This document shows, piece by piece, positions 1 to 8,866 of a DNA stretch of 64,000 bases (the stretch's first letter is position 1; the number at the start of each line of letters is the position of its first letter). Made by a program: the position numbers and the translations under genes. The stretch lies in the NCBI RefSeq assembly GCF_030127125.1, contig NZ_CP126156.1, positions 682,001 to 746,000 on the forward strand. The letters run 5' to 3'. Origin of the DNA: Halobaculum litoreum (GTDB lineage: Archaea > Halobacteriota > Halobacteria > Halobacteriales > Haloferacaceae). The notes beneath the pieces are model-generated. The model saw nothing but the letters and a program-made list of their open reading frames with translations. It searched no databases and was not told the DNA's origin.

Positions 1-56
1 AACCCGCGAAGTCTCGATTACAAGTCGAGTGCATGCACCGCCCATGCTCCCCCGGC
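1..56 (-). tRNA. tRNA-Thr (anticodon TGT), 3' part outside window
   Basis: Read on the minus strand, the acceptor strand begins at 56 (GCCGGGG). A D-arm follows with a GCAT/ATGC stem, then an anticodon stem CTCGA/TCGAG with a seven-base loop CTTGTAA, which places TGT at positions 22-20. The start of the T-arm (GCGGGTT) reaches base 1, so the T-loop and the 3' acceptor strand lie outside the window. Position 8 is G where T is usual, so the exact 5' end could be off by a base or two. The identity follows directly from the anticodon. Confidence 0.85.
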
Positions 57-83
57 GCGGTGCGTTACTACTGGAGCCTCCGT

Positions 84-626
84 TTAATTGCTATCGCTTC
101 CGGCACCGGGCAAGTGCTTCTCCAACTCGACGCGGTGGAGCGCGTAGCCGTGCCGTTCGTAGAAGCGGCGGGCGTTCGTGTTGGCGGCCATCGCCTCCAA
201 CGACACGACGTCGGCGCCGCCGTCGGCCAACAGGGCCTCGGCGCGTTCGAGCAGCCGCGATCCGACGCCCCGGTCCCGGTACGCCGGTCGCACGTAGAGG
301 TTGTACACGACCCCGCGGGCGACGTCCTGGGCGTATCGGCCGTCCTCCCGGCCGAAGCTGACGAACCCCACGAGGTCGTCGCCGTCGTCGTCGCCTCGGT
401 CCGGGCCGCGAGCCGTCGCGACCAACAGTCCGCCGGAGACGGCCGCGCGCGCGACCGCGTCGGCGGCCGCGGTACGGTTGGGACCGGCGAGCAGGTGGGT
501 CCCGTGCGGTCGCTGACCCTCGGCGAGTTCGATCCACAGGCCGGCGACCGCGTCGACGTCCTCGATGCTCCCCCGTTCGATCGCGACGCGCCCGCCGCTC
601 CCGTCGTCCGAGCCGTCGCGAGTCAT
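84..626 (-). CDS. GNAT family N-acetyltransferase
   Basis: This 180-residue protein transfers an acetyl group from acetyl-CoA to an unidentified amine. The acetyl-CoA pyrophosphate-binding motif VRPAYRDRGVGSRLL is at about residues 112-126, preceded by the beta-4 strand (VVYNLYV) and followed by the typical C-terminal segment with NTNARRFYERHGY. The ATG at 626 was chosen because the region upstream in frame belongs to the divergent permease gene. The gene is divergent from the livH-type operon with a 135-base shared promoter region. The substrate cannot be told from the sequence; single-domain GNATs of this kind act on protein N-termini, amino acids or antibiotics. Confidence 0.85.
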   Translation of the reverse strand: MTRDGSDDGSGGRVAIERGSIEDVDAVAGLWIELAEGQRPHGTHLLAGPNRTAAADAVARAAVSGGLLVATARGPDRGDDDGDDLVGFVSFGREDGRYAQDVARGVVYNLYVRPAYRDRGVGSRLLERAEALLADGGADVVSLEAMAANTNARRFYERHGYALHRVELEKHLPGAGSDSN

Positions 627-717
627 CGATGGGACGTGCGTGCCGCCCGGGCTTGGCGTTTGTGCCGCCGGGAGAACCTGTCGGCGCGTCGACCATCCGG
701 CGGCGCTGAAAGAACGG

Positions 718-724
718 TTAAGTG
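718..724 (+). promoter_or_regulatory. Putative TATA box of the liv-type operon
   Basis: TTAAGTG lies 38 bases upstream of the ATG at 762 in a GC-rich spacer, a spacing that allows a transcript with a short leader. AAGGAA just before the ATG may act as a ribosome binding site. Confidence 0.45.
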
Positions 725-761
725 TATCGGGCCACCTCTCGAACCGTGAGAAGGAACACCA

Positions 762-1871
762 ATGGGCATTAGCGAAACGTACACACGCGGCAGAGAACTC
801 GCCGTCGAACGGCCGTTCGTCCTCGTCGTGGCGGCCGTCCTCGCGCTGCTCGGGTTCGACGTCGTCCGCCAGTTGGCGACGCCCGGCGGGCTGTCGACCG
901 CCCGACTCGCCACGTATCTCTGGGACGGGCTCGTCGTCGGCCTCTCGATCGGGCTCGCCGGCGTCGGCCTCTCGATGACGTACAGCATCCTGAACTTCGC
1001 GAACTTCGGTCACGGCGACTACGTCACCTCCGGCGCGTTCGCCGGCTGGGCGGTGACGTGGCTGTTCGCCGGCGCCGGCCAGTTCGACCTGTCGACGCTG
1101 CTGTTCATCGGCTCGCTGTCGACGACCGACCTCGGCGTGTCGATCCTGTCGACGCCGCTGGCGATCGTCGTCGGCCTCGTCGTCGCGGCGGCCGCCGCGA
1201 TCGTCCTCTCGCTGGCGATCGACCGGGTCGTCTACCGGCCGATGCGCGACCAGGAGGGGATCGCCCTGTTGATCGCGTCGATCGGCGTCGCGCTGGCGCT
1301 GCGCTACACGATCTACATCGTGTTCGGCCAGCGCACCCGCGGGCTCACCGACGCGCAGTCGGTGCCCGAGCTCGCGCTGCCGGTCGGCGGCGGCCAGACG
1401 CTCGCCATCGGCGGCCACGAGGTCACGCTCGTCGTCGTCGCCGCGACGCTCATGTTGGGCGTCCACCTCCTCTTGCAGACCACGAAGCTTGGGAAGGCGA
1501 TGCGCGCGATGGCCGACAACGAGGACCTCGCGCGCGTCACCGGGATCCCCACCGAGCGGGTCGTCCGCTTCACCTGGATCATCGGCGGCGGGCTCGCGGG
1601 CGCCGGCGGCTTCCTCATCGCGCTCGAACGCGGCGCGATGAACTTCCAGTTCGGCTGGGTCCTCCTGCTGCTCATCTTCGCGGCGGTCATCCTCGGCGGC
1701 ATCGGATCCATCTACGGCGCGATGTTCGGCGGCGTGACGATGGGGCTCGCACAGAACCTCTCGCTGGTGTGGATCCCCAGCGAGTTCTCCACGGTCGCCG
1801 CCTTCGGCGTCATGATCTTCGTCCTGCTGTTCAAGCCGGAGGGGCTGTTCTCCGGGGTGACGACGGCATGA
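762..1871 (+). CDS. livH: Branched-chain amino acid type ABC transporter permease (LivH family)
   Basis: This is the first membrane subunit of an ABC importer for branched-chain amino acids or related compounds such as urea or amides. The 369-residue protein is strongly hydrophobic with eight or more predicted membrane spans. It carries LivH-family segments such as SMTYSILNFANFGHGDYV near residue 75 and the cytoplasmic loop GKAMRAMADNEDLARVTGI that contacts the ATPase. The stop overlaps the start of the second permease (ATGA). Family membership is clear, but the substrate is an inference and no periplasmic-type binding protein gene is present beside it. Confidence 0.92.
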   Translation: MGISETYTRGRELAVERPFVLVVAAVLALLGFDVVRQLATPGGLSTARLATYLWDGLVVGLSIGLAGVGLSMTYSILNFANFGHGDYVTSGAFAGWAVTWLFAGAGQFDLSTLLFIGSLSTTDLGVSILSTPLAIVVGLVVAAAAAIVLSLAIDRVVYRPMRDQEGIALLIASIGVALALRYTIYIVFGQRTRGLTDAQSVPELALPVGGGQTLAIGGHEVTLVVVAATLMLGVHLLLQTTKLGKAMRAMADNEDLARVTGIPTERVVRFTWIIGGGLAGAGGFLIALERGAMNFQFGWVLLLLIFAAVILGGIGSIYGAMFGGVTMGLAQNLSLVWIPSEFSTVAAFGVMIFVLLFKPEGLFSGVTTA

Positions 1872-3577
1872 GTTCGCCCACGGAGACCGCCGACGCCTCG
1901 GCCGCGACCGGCGCCGGCGACGGCCGCGAGATCCCCGGGTGGACGCCGTACCGCGCGTGGTTCCGCGACCAGTGGGCGCAGGGCGGCGCCGTCGCGTGGG
2001 GCACGGCCCTCGGCCACCTGTTCGTCGGGCTGGTCGCGTTCGCGCTCGTCGTCGGGTTCGACGTGGGGTCGCTCCCGATCGGCGGGAGCCTCGTGTGGTT
2101 CGTCTACCTCTCGCTGACGGTCGTGGTGCTGTACGCCGCGACCGCGCCGCCCGCGGAGCCGTACGTCGCGTGGCTCGACGACCGGTGGATGGAGTCCGAC
2201 ACGGACAAACTGCTGATCATCCTCGGTCACGTCGTCGCCGTCTTCTTCCTGTTCGCCGTCGCGCTCGGCCTCCCGTTCAACGGGCTGGCGGGCGCGCTCG
2301 GCTCGGTGTTCTTCTTCACCGCCGTGTACGCGATGATGGTGTTGGCGCTGAACCTCCACTGGGGGTACGCGGGCATCTTCAACATCGGTATCGCGGGCTT
2401 CATGGCCGTCGGCGTGTACGTCATGGCGATCCTGTCGACGCCGGTCGACGCCGGCCCGACCGGGGTGCCCGGCCTCGGGCTCCCGCTCCCCATCGGCATC
2501 CTCGGGGGGGTCGTCGCGGCCGCGGTCGTGGGGTTGGTGGCGGCGCTGCCCGCCCTCCGCCTGCGCGCGGACTACTTCGCCATCGTCACGGTCGCGCTCT
2601 CGGAGATCATCCGTCTGAGCCTGAACTCCCGGGTGCTCCAGGAGTTCACCGTCGCGGGCGTGACCACCGGCACCGGCGGGGCGACCGGCAAGACGATGCC
2701 GGGCAACCCGATCCGGCTGCTGTTCTACGAGAGCTTCGACCCCGGCGCCGGGCCGGCGCTGCTCGGCTCGGTGCTGTTCCCGGTGTTCGAGGGACTGCGG
2801 GTCCAACTGATCCCGCCGAACTCGTTCCTCGTGGGCGTCGTCCCGTTGCCGGCGTTCACGCTCGATCTGGCGGTGGAACCGCCGGTGATCGTCAACTGGG
2901 CGTACGTCGCCGTGCTCGTCGGCGCCGTGGCGCTGTTCTACGTCCTGCTCGTCCGGACGGGCAACTCCCCGTTCGGGCGCGTGCTCAAGGCGATCCGCGA
3001 GGACGAGGTCGTCGCGAAGTCGCTCGGGAAGGACACGAACCGCTTCAAGATCGTCGCGTTCATGTTCGGCTGCGGGCTGATGGGGCTGGGCGGCATCCTC
3101 TGGCAGGGGAGTCAGGGGTTCGCCAACCCGAACGCCTTCCGGCCGATCATCACGTTCTACATCTGGGTCGCGCTCATCATCGGCGGCGCCGGCTCCAACA
3201 CCGGCAGCGTCCTCGGGGGCGCGCTGTTCGCCGGCCTCATCTGGGAGGGGCCGGTGTACGTGCGCCGGGTCGTCACCAACTACGTCGAGTTGGGCGGCAC
3301 GCCGGGGACGTTCCCGGCCGCCGTCGGCCCGTTCGTCGAGGGCGAGGTGCTCCCGTTCCTCGCGTACATGCTCGGCAACATCTCGGCGCTCCGGTTCGTG
3401 CTCGTGGGCGTCATCCTCGTCGCGTTGATGCAGACCCGTCCGGAGGGGCTGCTCGGCCACCGGAAGGAGGAGGCCGCCGCCATCCCGCTGGGTCGCCCGA
3501 CGGAGCGGGCGGGCGGCGAGGGCGGCACCCCTCGGCCGACGCGGTCGCGGACGGGGGCGACGGCGCGGAGGGGGTGA
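1868..3577 (+). CDS. livM: Branched-chain amino acid type ABC transporter permease (LivM family); C-terminus probably frameshifted
   Basis: This is the second membrane subunit of the importer, 569 residues as read. A hydrophobic N-terminal extension of about 140 residues precedes the canonical LivM core, which begins around MMVLALNLHWGYAGIFNIG. The coupling loop FGRVLKAIREDEVVAKSLG is near residue 375. The start overlaps the livH stop (ATGA). The last ~20 residues are Arg/Thr rich and unlike the rest. Adding one C to the run at 3528-3531 and one G to the run at 3570-3574 gives an Asp/Gly/Ala-rich tail that ends in an ATGA overlap with the next gene, matching the other junctions of this operon. 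The tail should therefore not be trusted. Confidence 0.9.
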   Translation: MSSPTETADASAATGAGDGREIPGWTPYRAWFRDQWAQGGAVAWGTALGHLFVGLVAFALVVGFDVGSLPIGGSLVWFVYLSLTVVVLYAATAPPAEPYVAWLDDRWMESDTDKLLIILGHVVAVFFLFAVALGLPFNGLAGALGSVFFFTAVYAMMVLALNLHWGYAGIFNIGIAGFMAVGVYVMAILSTPVDAGPTGVPGLGLPLPIGILGGVVAAAVVGLVAALPALRLRADYFAIVTVALSEIIRLSLNSRVLQEFTVAGVTTGTGGATGKTMPGNPIRLLFYESFDPGAGPALLGSVLFPVFEGLRVQLIPPNSFLVGVVPLPAFTLDLAVEPPVIVNWAYVAVLVGAVALFYVLLVRTGNSPFGRVLKAIREDEVVAKSLGKDTNRFKIVAFMFGCGLMGLGGILWQGSQGFANPNAFRPIITFYIWVALIIGGAGSNTGSVLGGALFAGLIWEGPVYVRRVVTNYVELGGTPGTFPAAVGPFVEGEVLPFLAYMLGNISALRFVLVGVILVALMQTRPEGLLGHRKEEAAAIPLGRPTERAGGEGGTPRPTRSRTGATARRG

Positions 3578-3580
3578 CCG

Positions 3581-4435
3581 ATGAGCGCCGACGCCGAGCC
3601 GACGGCGGACGACGCCGAGGACACCGCGGAGGTCGCCGCGGCCGCACAGGGCGCGCGCGACGCCGCGGGGCACCCGCTCGTCGTACAGGACCTGCGGAAG
3701 ACGTTCGGCGGCATCACGGCCGTCGACGGGGCGAGCTTCTCCGTCGAGGAGGGCTCGCTCACGGGACTCATCGGCCCCAACGGCGCCGGGAAGTCGACGA
3801 CGTTCAACTGCATCACGGGCGTCCACACGCCCACCTCGGGGTCGGTGACGTTCCGCGGGAACGACATCACCGGGATGGCGCCCCACCAGATCGCCCGACA
3901 GGGGCTGGTGCGGACGTTCCAGATCGCCCGCGAACTCCCCGACATGACGGTGCTGGAGAACATGATGCTCGCCCCGCAGGGGCAGTCGGGCGAGCGGCTC
4001 AGCCACGCGATCCTCCCCGGCCTGCGCGACGGCGTGGTCGCCGAGGAGGAGGAGCTGTTGGAGCGGGCGTGGCAACAGTTGGAGTTCTTCGAGATCGACC
4101 ACCTCGCCGAGGAGTACGCGGGCAACCTCTCGGGCGGCCAGCGGAAACTGCTCGAGATGGCGCGCGCGCTGATGACCGACCCGTCGATGGTGCTGCTCGA
4201 CGAGCCGCTGGCGGGCGTCAACCCGACGCTGGAGGAGAAACTGCTGGACCGGATCCACGAACTCCGCGAGAGGGGGAACACGTTCCTCTTCGTGGAACAC
4301 GACATGGACGTCATCATGGACAACTGCGAACACGTCATCGTCATGCACCAGGGACGGGTGCTCGCGGAGGGCACCCCAGAACAGGTCACGAGCGACGAGC
4401 GCGTCGTCGAGGCGTACCTCGGAGGCGACGTATGA
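3581..4435 (+). CDS. livG: ABC transporter ATP-binding protein (LivG family)
   Basis: This is one of two ATPase subunits powering the importer. The 284-residue protein has a ~30-residue acidic N-terminal extension, then Walker A GPNGAGKST at 65-73, signature LSGGQRK near 183 and Walker B MVLLDEP near 204. The phrase RTFQIARELPDMTVLENMMLA is typical of the LivG branch. It overlaps the following livF gene by four bases (ATGA), so the two ATPases are probably translationally coupled. Confidence 0.93.
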   Translation: MSADAEPTADDAEDTAEVAAAAQGARDAAGHPLVVQDLRKTFGGITAVDGASFSVEEGSLTGLIGPNGAGKSTTFNCITGVHTPTSGSVTFRGNDITGMAPHQIARQGLVRTFQIARELPDMTVLENMMLAPQGQSGERLSHAILPGLRDGVVAEEEELLERAWQQLEFFEIDHLAEEYAGNLSGGQRKLLEMARALMTDPSMVLLDEPLAGVNPTLEEKLLDRIHELRERGNTFLFVEHDMDVIMDNCEHVIVMHQGRVLAEGTPEQVTSDERVVEAYLGGDV

Positions 4436-5280
4436 GCGGCGAGGCCGACCACCGGGAGCCCGCCGAGCGATCGGCGGAGGCGGCAGGCGACGGGGCGGAC
4501 GCCGCCGCGGGCGACGCGGTCGCCGACGACGCCGCGACCGGCGCGGTCCGCGCGGCCGACGCCGCGCTCCCCGAGGAGAGCCTGCTGCGCGTCCGCGACC
4601 TCGACGCCGGCTACGGCGACCTCCAGATCCTCACGTCGGTCGACATGGACGTCGGCGACGGCGAGTACGTCACCATCGTCGGCCCCAACGGCGCCGGCAA
4701 GTCGACGGTGATGAAGTCCGTGTTCGGGCTCACCACCTACATGGGCGGCACCGTCGAGTTCGACGGCGAGACGATCCACGGGCGCTCGCCCGACGAGATC
4801 ATCCACGAGGGGATCGGGTACGTCCCGCAAAACGAGAACGTGTTCGAGAGCCTCACCGTCCGGGAGAACCTCGAGATGGGGGCGTACATCCTCGACGAGG
4901 TGCCGGAGGACCAGATCGAGTGGGTGTACGAGCGGTTCCCGATCCTCCGGGAGCGCTCGGACCAGCGCGCCGGCACCATGTCCGGCGGCCAGCGCCAGAT
5001 GCTCGCGATGGGTCGCGCGCTGATGCTCGACCCCGACCTCCTGTTGCTCGACGAGCCGTCGGCGGGGCTCGCGCCCGACCTCGTCCAGGAGATGTTCGAC
5101 CGCATCGACCGGATCAACGACGACGGCACGGCGGTCCTCATGGTCGAGCAGAACGCCAAGCAGGCGCTGCGCCGCTGTGACCGCGGCTACGTGCTCGTGA
5201 ACGGCGAGAACGCCTACGTCGACACCGGCGACGCGCTGTTGGCCGACGAACAGGTCCGCAAGGACTTCCTCGGCGGGTAG
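4432..5280 (+). CDS. livF: ABC transporter ATP-binding protein (LivF family)
   Basis: This is the second ATPase of the importer, 282 residues. A long Ala/Asp-rich N-terminal region of about 50 residues precedes the domain. Walker A GPNGAGKST is near 84, the signature MSGGQRQ near 183 and Walker B LLLLDEPS near 204. The segment YGDLQILTSVDMDV and the ending typical of LivF distinguish it from LivG. The ATG at 4432 overlaps the livG stop; no other start in frame is consistent with the preceding gene. It is the last gene of the operon. Confidence 0.93.
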   Translation: MSGEADHREPAERSAEAAGDGADAAAGDAVADDAATGAVRAADAALPEESLLRVRDLDAGYGDLQILTSVDMDVGDGEYVTIVGPNGAGKSTVMKSVFGLTTYMGGTVEFDGETIHGRSPDEIIHEGIGYVPQNENVFESLTVRENLEMGAYILDEVPEDQIEWVYERFPILRERSDQRAGTMSGGQRQMLAMGRALMLDPDLLLLDEPSAGLAPDLVQEMFDRIDRINDDGTAVLMVEQNAKQALRRCDRGYVLVNGENAYVDTGDALLADEQVRKDFLGG

Positions 5281-5528
5281 TCCTCGCGGACCAGTCCTCC
5301 GTTCTCCACGGCCGCCGACAGTCTCGGCACGACCGGGAGCGTCGCCGCTCCATTGACTCGACGAGCAGCATCCTCACGCCCGTCACACACCGACCCGAGC
5401 GGCCCCTCGGACGACTTCGCCGACCCGGACAGCCACCGGTGGGAGGCGGCCAACGGAGTCGGCCGGCGTCCGTCCGCGAGCGCGGCGCCGCCGCTCGGGG
5501 GTCGGCGTCGTGAGAACGGCGGAACCGC

Positions 5529-5774
5529 TTACGCCAGCGTGTAGCGACCGTCGGCCTTCTCGACGTGCCCGCCCTCGCGCAGCGTCTTCAGAATGGAGTA
5601 CAGGGAGATGCGCTTCATCGACAGGCCGTCACAGAGGTCGTCCTCGCACACCGCGCCGTGGGTGGCGAGGTAGAGGTACACCAGCTTCGCCCGCGGGGAG
5701 TCGACCGCCGCGGGGACCTGTGTCATCGGCGTCTCCGGGTTCGTATCGAGCGCGTCCGCCTGCGTCGTGGCCAT
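5529..5774 (-). CDS. Small winged helix-turn-helix regulator (TrmB/MarR-like)
   Basis: This 81-residue protein consists almost entirely of one winged-helix domain: a helix with KLVYLYLATHGAVCEDDL, a recognition segment LSMKRISLYSILKTLREGG and a wing ending DGRYTLA. This fold is used in archaea for DNA-binding regulators. There is no effector domain, so it probably works as a dimer or with a partner. The start was placed at ATG 5774 because it removes a non-conserved upstream read-through. A TTTTACG box lies about 30 bases upstream. It is transcribed in the same direction as, and downstream of, sdhA, but has its own likely promoter. Confidence 0.75.
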   Translation of the reverse strand: MATTQADALDTNPETPMTQVPAAVDSPRAKLVYLYLATHGAVCEDDLCDGLSMKRISLYSILKTLREGGHVEKADGRYTLA

Positions 5775-5801
5775 CTTGTCGTGACACAACGCTTCGACAC
5801 A

Positions 5802-5808
5802 CGTAAAA
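5802..5808 (-). promoter_or_regulatory. Putative TATA box of the small winged-helix gene
   Basis: TTTTACG on the minus strand is 28 bases from the ATG at 5774, the spacing expected for a leaderless haloarchaeal transcript. Confidence 0.4.
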
Positions 5809-5989
5809 CCACGGTACGACGTTCGTCGAAACCGCCCGCACGACGGCGCTGACTGCCGTTCTCGGGGACGAGATGGAATTACGCGGGTCCGAGTAAATCG
5901 GTCTCGGGCCGGGATCGGCGGTCGGTTTCGACTGTCGACGGAGACGCGACCGACGGGAGAAGGGATCGACGGGGAATCCGGCGCGGGAC

Positions 5990-7834
5990 TCAGTACGAGC
6001 GGATCTTCGGCTCGTACTCCTTGTCCTCGCCCTCGAGGATGACGGGCTTGTACCACAGCTCCGGCGTCCCGTCGTTCCACGACAGCATCGTGTGCTTGAG
6101 CCACTCGTCGTCCTTGCGCTCCTGCGCCTCCGCGCGCCAGTGGGCGCCGCGGAACTCCTCGCGCGCGAGCGCGCCGAGGGTGATCGCCTCGGCGGTGTCG
6201 AGGATGTTGCGCGTCTCGATGGTCTGGATGAGGTCCGTGTTGAACGTGCGCGACGGGTCCTTCACGAACACGTCGCGGTAGCGCTCGCGCGCCTCCGCGA
6301 TGTCCTCGAGGGCCTGCTTGAGGCCCTCCTCCTCGCGGAACACGTTCACGTTCCGCGTCATGCTCTTCTGCACGTCGGAGCGGATCTCGGCGTGCTGGAC
6401 GCCGTCGTCGCGGTCCATCAGCGACTGGATGCGGGCGCGCTCGCGCTTGACGGCGTGCTCGACCACGTCGTGCCCCGACAGCGACCCGGTGTCGGCGGCG
6501 ACGCCGCCGTCGGCGACCGCGTCGCCCGCGGGCTCGACCTCGCCGGGCTGGACCGGCGTGTCGACCTCGCCCAGCTCGTACTCGCCCTGCTGGCCGGTCT
6601 CGATCTCCGCGGTGCCCAGATCCTTGCCCGCGGCGTGCTGGCCCGCGCGCTTGCCGAACACGATGAGCTCCGGCAGGGCGTTCCCGCCGAGGCGGTTCGA
6701 GCCGTGGACGGAGGCGCAGGCGCACTCGCCGGCGGCGTACAGCCCGCCGACGCACGTCTCGCCGTTCTCGTCGGTCTCGATGCCGCCCATCGCGTAGTGC
6801 TGGCCGGGCTTGACCGGCATCGGCTCCTCGAGCCCGTCGACGCCCTCGAAGTCCTTCGCGAGGTGGAGGATGTTCTCCAGCCGGTCGGTGATGCGGTCCT
6901 CCCCGAGGTGGCGCATGTCGAGGTGGACGTACTCGTCGTCGATGCCGCGCCCCTCGTTCACCTCGCTCAGCTCGGCGCGGGAGACGACGTCGCGGGAGGC
7001 GAGCTCGCCGGCGTTGCTCGCGTAGCCGTACTCGAACATGAAGCGCTCGCCCTCGCTGTTGTAGAGGATGCCCCCCTCGCCGCGGACACCCTCGGAGATG
7101 AGCACGCCCGTGCTGGGCAGGCTCGTCGGGTGGAACTGGATGAACTCCATGTCCTCGATGGGGACGCCCGCGCGGTACGCCATCGCGACGCCGTCGCCGG
7201 TGTTGGAGACGGCGTTGGTGGTGTGGTCGAACACCTGGCCGAGGCCGCCGGTCGCGAGGATGACGCCCTCCTTCGCGCGGAAGCCGGACAGCTCGCCGCT
7301 CTGGATGTCGTAGGCGACGACGCCGTGGCAGGTGCGGTCCTCGGGGCGCTCCTCGTCGGTGACCGCCAGATCCGAGACGTACCACTCGTCGTACACGGTG
7401 ATGCCGCGCTTGACGAGCTGTTCGTACATCGTGTGGAGCAGCTGGTGGCCGGTCTCGGCGCCCGCGTACGTCGTCCGCGGGAACGAGAGGCCGCCGAACG
7501 GTCGCTGGGAGACGCGGCCGTCGTCCTCGCGCGAGAACGCCATCCCCCAGTGCTCCAGCTGGATGACCTCCTTCGGGGACTCCTTACAGAGCGTCTCGAT
7601 GGCGGGGGCGTCGCCGAGGTAGTCCGACCCCTTCATCGTGTCGTAGGCGTGGTCCTGCCACGAGTCGCCCTCGCGCAGGGCGGCGTTGATCCCGCCTTCC
7701 GCCGCACCCGTGTGGCTGCGCACCGGGTGGAGCTTCGAGACGATCGCAACGTCCGCGCCCTCCTCCTGGGCGGCGATGGCAGCGCGGAGTCCCGCGCCGC
7801 CGGCGCCGACCACGATAACGTCGTGTTCGTACAT
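5990..7834 (-). CDS. sdhA: Succinate dehydrogenase flavoprotein subunit
   Basis: This subunit oxidises succinate to fumarate in the citric acid cycle and passes electrons to SdhB at the cytoplasmic face of the membrane. The 614-residue protein starts with a dinucleotide-binding motif (VVGAGGAGLRAA, residues 8-19). It has the SHTGAAEGG segment whose His41 corresponds to the residue that covalently carries FAD. The substrate-site segment HGSNRLGGNALPEL is present. It is the last gene of sdhCDBA, 129 bases after sdhB; that gap is unusual in an otherwise tight operon. Confidence 0.97.
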   Translation of the reverse strand: MYEHDVIVVGAGGAGLRAAIAAQEEGADVAIVSKLHPVRSHTGAAEGGINAALREGDSWQDHAYDTMKGSDYLGDAPAIETLCKESPKEVIQLEHWGMAFSREDDGRVSQRPFGGLSFPRTTYAGAETGHQLLHTMYEQLVKRGITVYDEWYVSDLAVTDEERPEDRTCHGVVAYDIQSGELSGFRAKEGVILATGGLGQVFDHTTNAVSNTGDGVAMAYRAGVPIEDMEFIQFHPTSLPSTGVLISEGVRGEGGILYNSEGERFMFEYGYASNAGELASRDVVSRAELSEVNEGRGIDDEYVHLDMRHLGEDRITDRLENILHLAKDFEGVDGLEEPMPVKPGQHYAMGGIETDENGETCVGGLYAAGECACASVHGSNRLGGNALPELIVFGKRAGQHAAGKDLGTAEIETGQQGEYELGEVDTPVQPGEVEPAGDAVADGGVAADTGSLSGHDVVEHAVKRERARIQSLMDRDDGVQHAEIRSDVQKSMTRNVNVFREEEGLKQALEDIAEARERYRDVFVKDPSRTFNTDLIQTIETRNILDTAEAITLGALAREEFRGAHWRAEAQERKDDEWLKHTMLSWNDGTPELWYKPVILEGEDKEYEPKIRSY

Positions 7835-7963
7835 GGTGTCGTGTGGTGTGTGTCGTGTGTCCGCTCGTCCGTCCGCGCCGGATTCCCGACCGTGCGTCGC
7901 TGAACTCGCTTGGGGTTCCGGCTACTTCAATCGCGTGCCGATCCGAGTCGCTGGGGCCCGAGC

Positions 7964-8863
7964 CTACCAGAACTTCAGGTTGTTCTTCACGGCCTCCCGC
8001 TTGAGCTCCTGGATGTGCTCGGTGAGCGGGATGTCCTTCGGGCACACTTCGGTGCACGAGAACTGGGTCTGGCACCGCCAGACGCCGTTCTCCTGCTCGA
8101 TGATGTTGAGCCGGTGCTGCTTGCGGTCCTCGCCCTCGCGCTCGTCCATGGCGAAGCGGTACGCCTTGTTGATCGCGGCGGGACCGAGGTACTCGTTGTT
8201 GCCCGCGGCGATGTTGCACGAGGACATGCACGCGCCACACCAGATGCAGCGCGTGGACATCTTCACCTTCTCGCGGTTCGCCCGCGACTGGCGCTGCTCC
8301 TCCAGTTCGCCGTCGGGGAGCTCGTCGGCGTCGAAGTACGGCTCGACCGCCTCCATCTGGTCGTAGAAGTGGTCCATGTCGACGACCAGGTCCTTCTCGA
8401 CGTCGGCGTGCGGGAGCGGCTCGACGCGCACCGGCTCGTCGAGGTCCGACAGCTGCGTCTTGCAGCCGAGGCGCTGGCGGCCGTTGACGAACAGCGCGTC
8501 GGACCCACAGATCGCCTGCCGGCAGGAGTGCCGGAAGGTGAGCGAGGAGTCGAACGTGTCGCGGGCGTAGATGAGCGCGTCGAGGACGGTCATCCCCTTC
8601 TTGAACGGGACGTGGAAGTCGTCGAAGCGCGGCTCCTGTTTGCCCTCGACTTCGGGGTCGAAGCGGAACACCTTCAGGTGGTAGGTGTCCTCCTCGGCGT
8701 TCGCGCGCTCCTCGGCCTCCCGCCGGGCGCGCTCCTCGCGCTCGGCGCGGCCCTCGGCCTTCTTGCGCATCCGCTCCTCCTGCGCGGGCGCGAGTGGCTC
8801 GCTGTGCTCGACGTCGGTCTCGGCCTCGGTCTCCGTCTCGGTCTCTGGTACTTGCGTGCTCAT
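7964..8863 (-). CDS. sdhB: Succinate dehydrogenase iron-sulfur subunit
   Basis: This subunit transfers electrons from FAD to quinone through three clusters. The 299-residue protein has a haloarchaeal acidic/charged N-terminal extension of about 60 residues. The [2Fe-2S] site is C114, C119, D122 and C134, with Asp as fourth position as in E. coli. Ferredoxin-type ligands are C206, C209, C212 and C274 for [4Fe-4S] and C216, C264 and C270 for [3Fe-4S]. All ligands are present. It is separated from sdhD by three bases. Confidence 0.97.
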   Translation of the reverse strand: MSTQVPETETETEAETDVEHSEPLAPAQEERMRKKAEGRAEREERARREAEERANAEEDTYHLKVFRFDPEVEGKQEPRFDDFHVPFKKGMTVLDALIYARDTFDSSLTFRHSCRQAICGSDALFVNGRQRLGCKTQLSDLDEPVRVEPLPHADVEKDLVVDMDHFYDQMEAVEPYFDADELPDGELEEQRQSRANREKVKMSTRCIWCGACMSSCNIAAGNNEYLGPAAINKAYRFAMDEREGEDRKQHRLNIIEQENGVWRCQTQFSCTEVCPKDIPLTEHIQELKREAVKNNLKFW

Positions 8864-8866
8864 TGG

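Noticed and set aside
5353..5544. Short plus-strand open frame after livF
   Set aside because: No domain, Ser/Arg-rich low complexity, and it overlaps the end of the small winged-helix gene.
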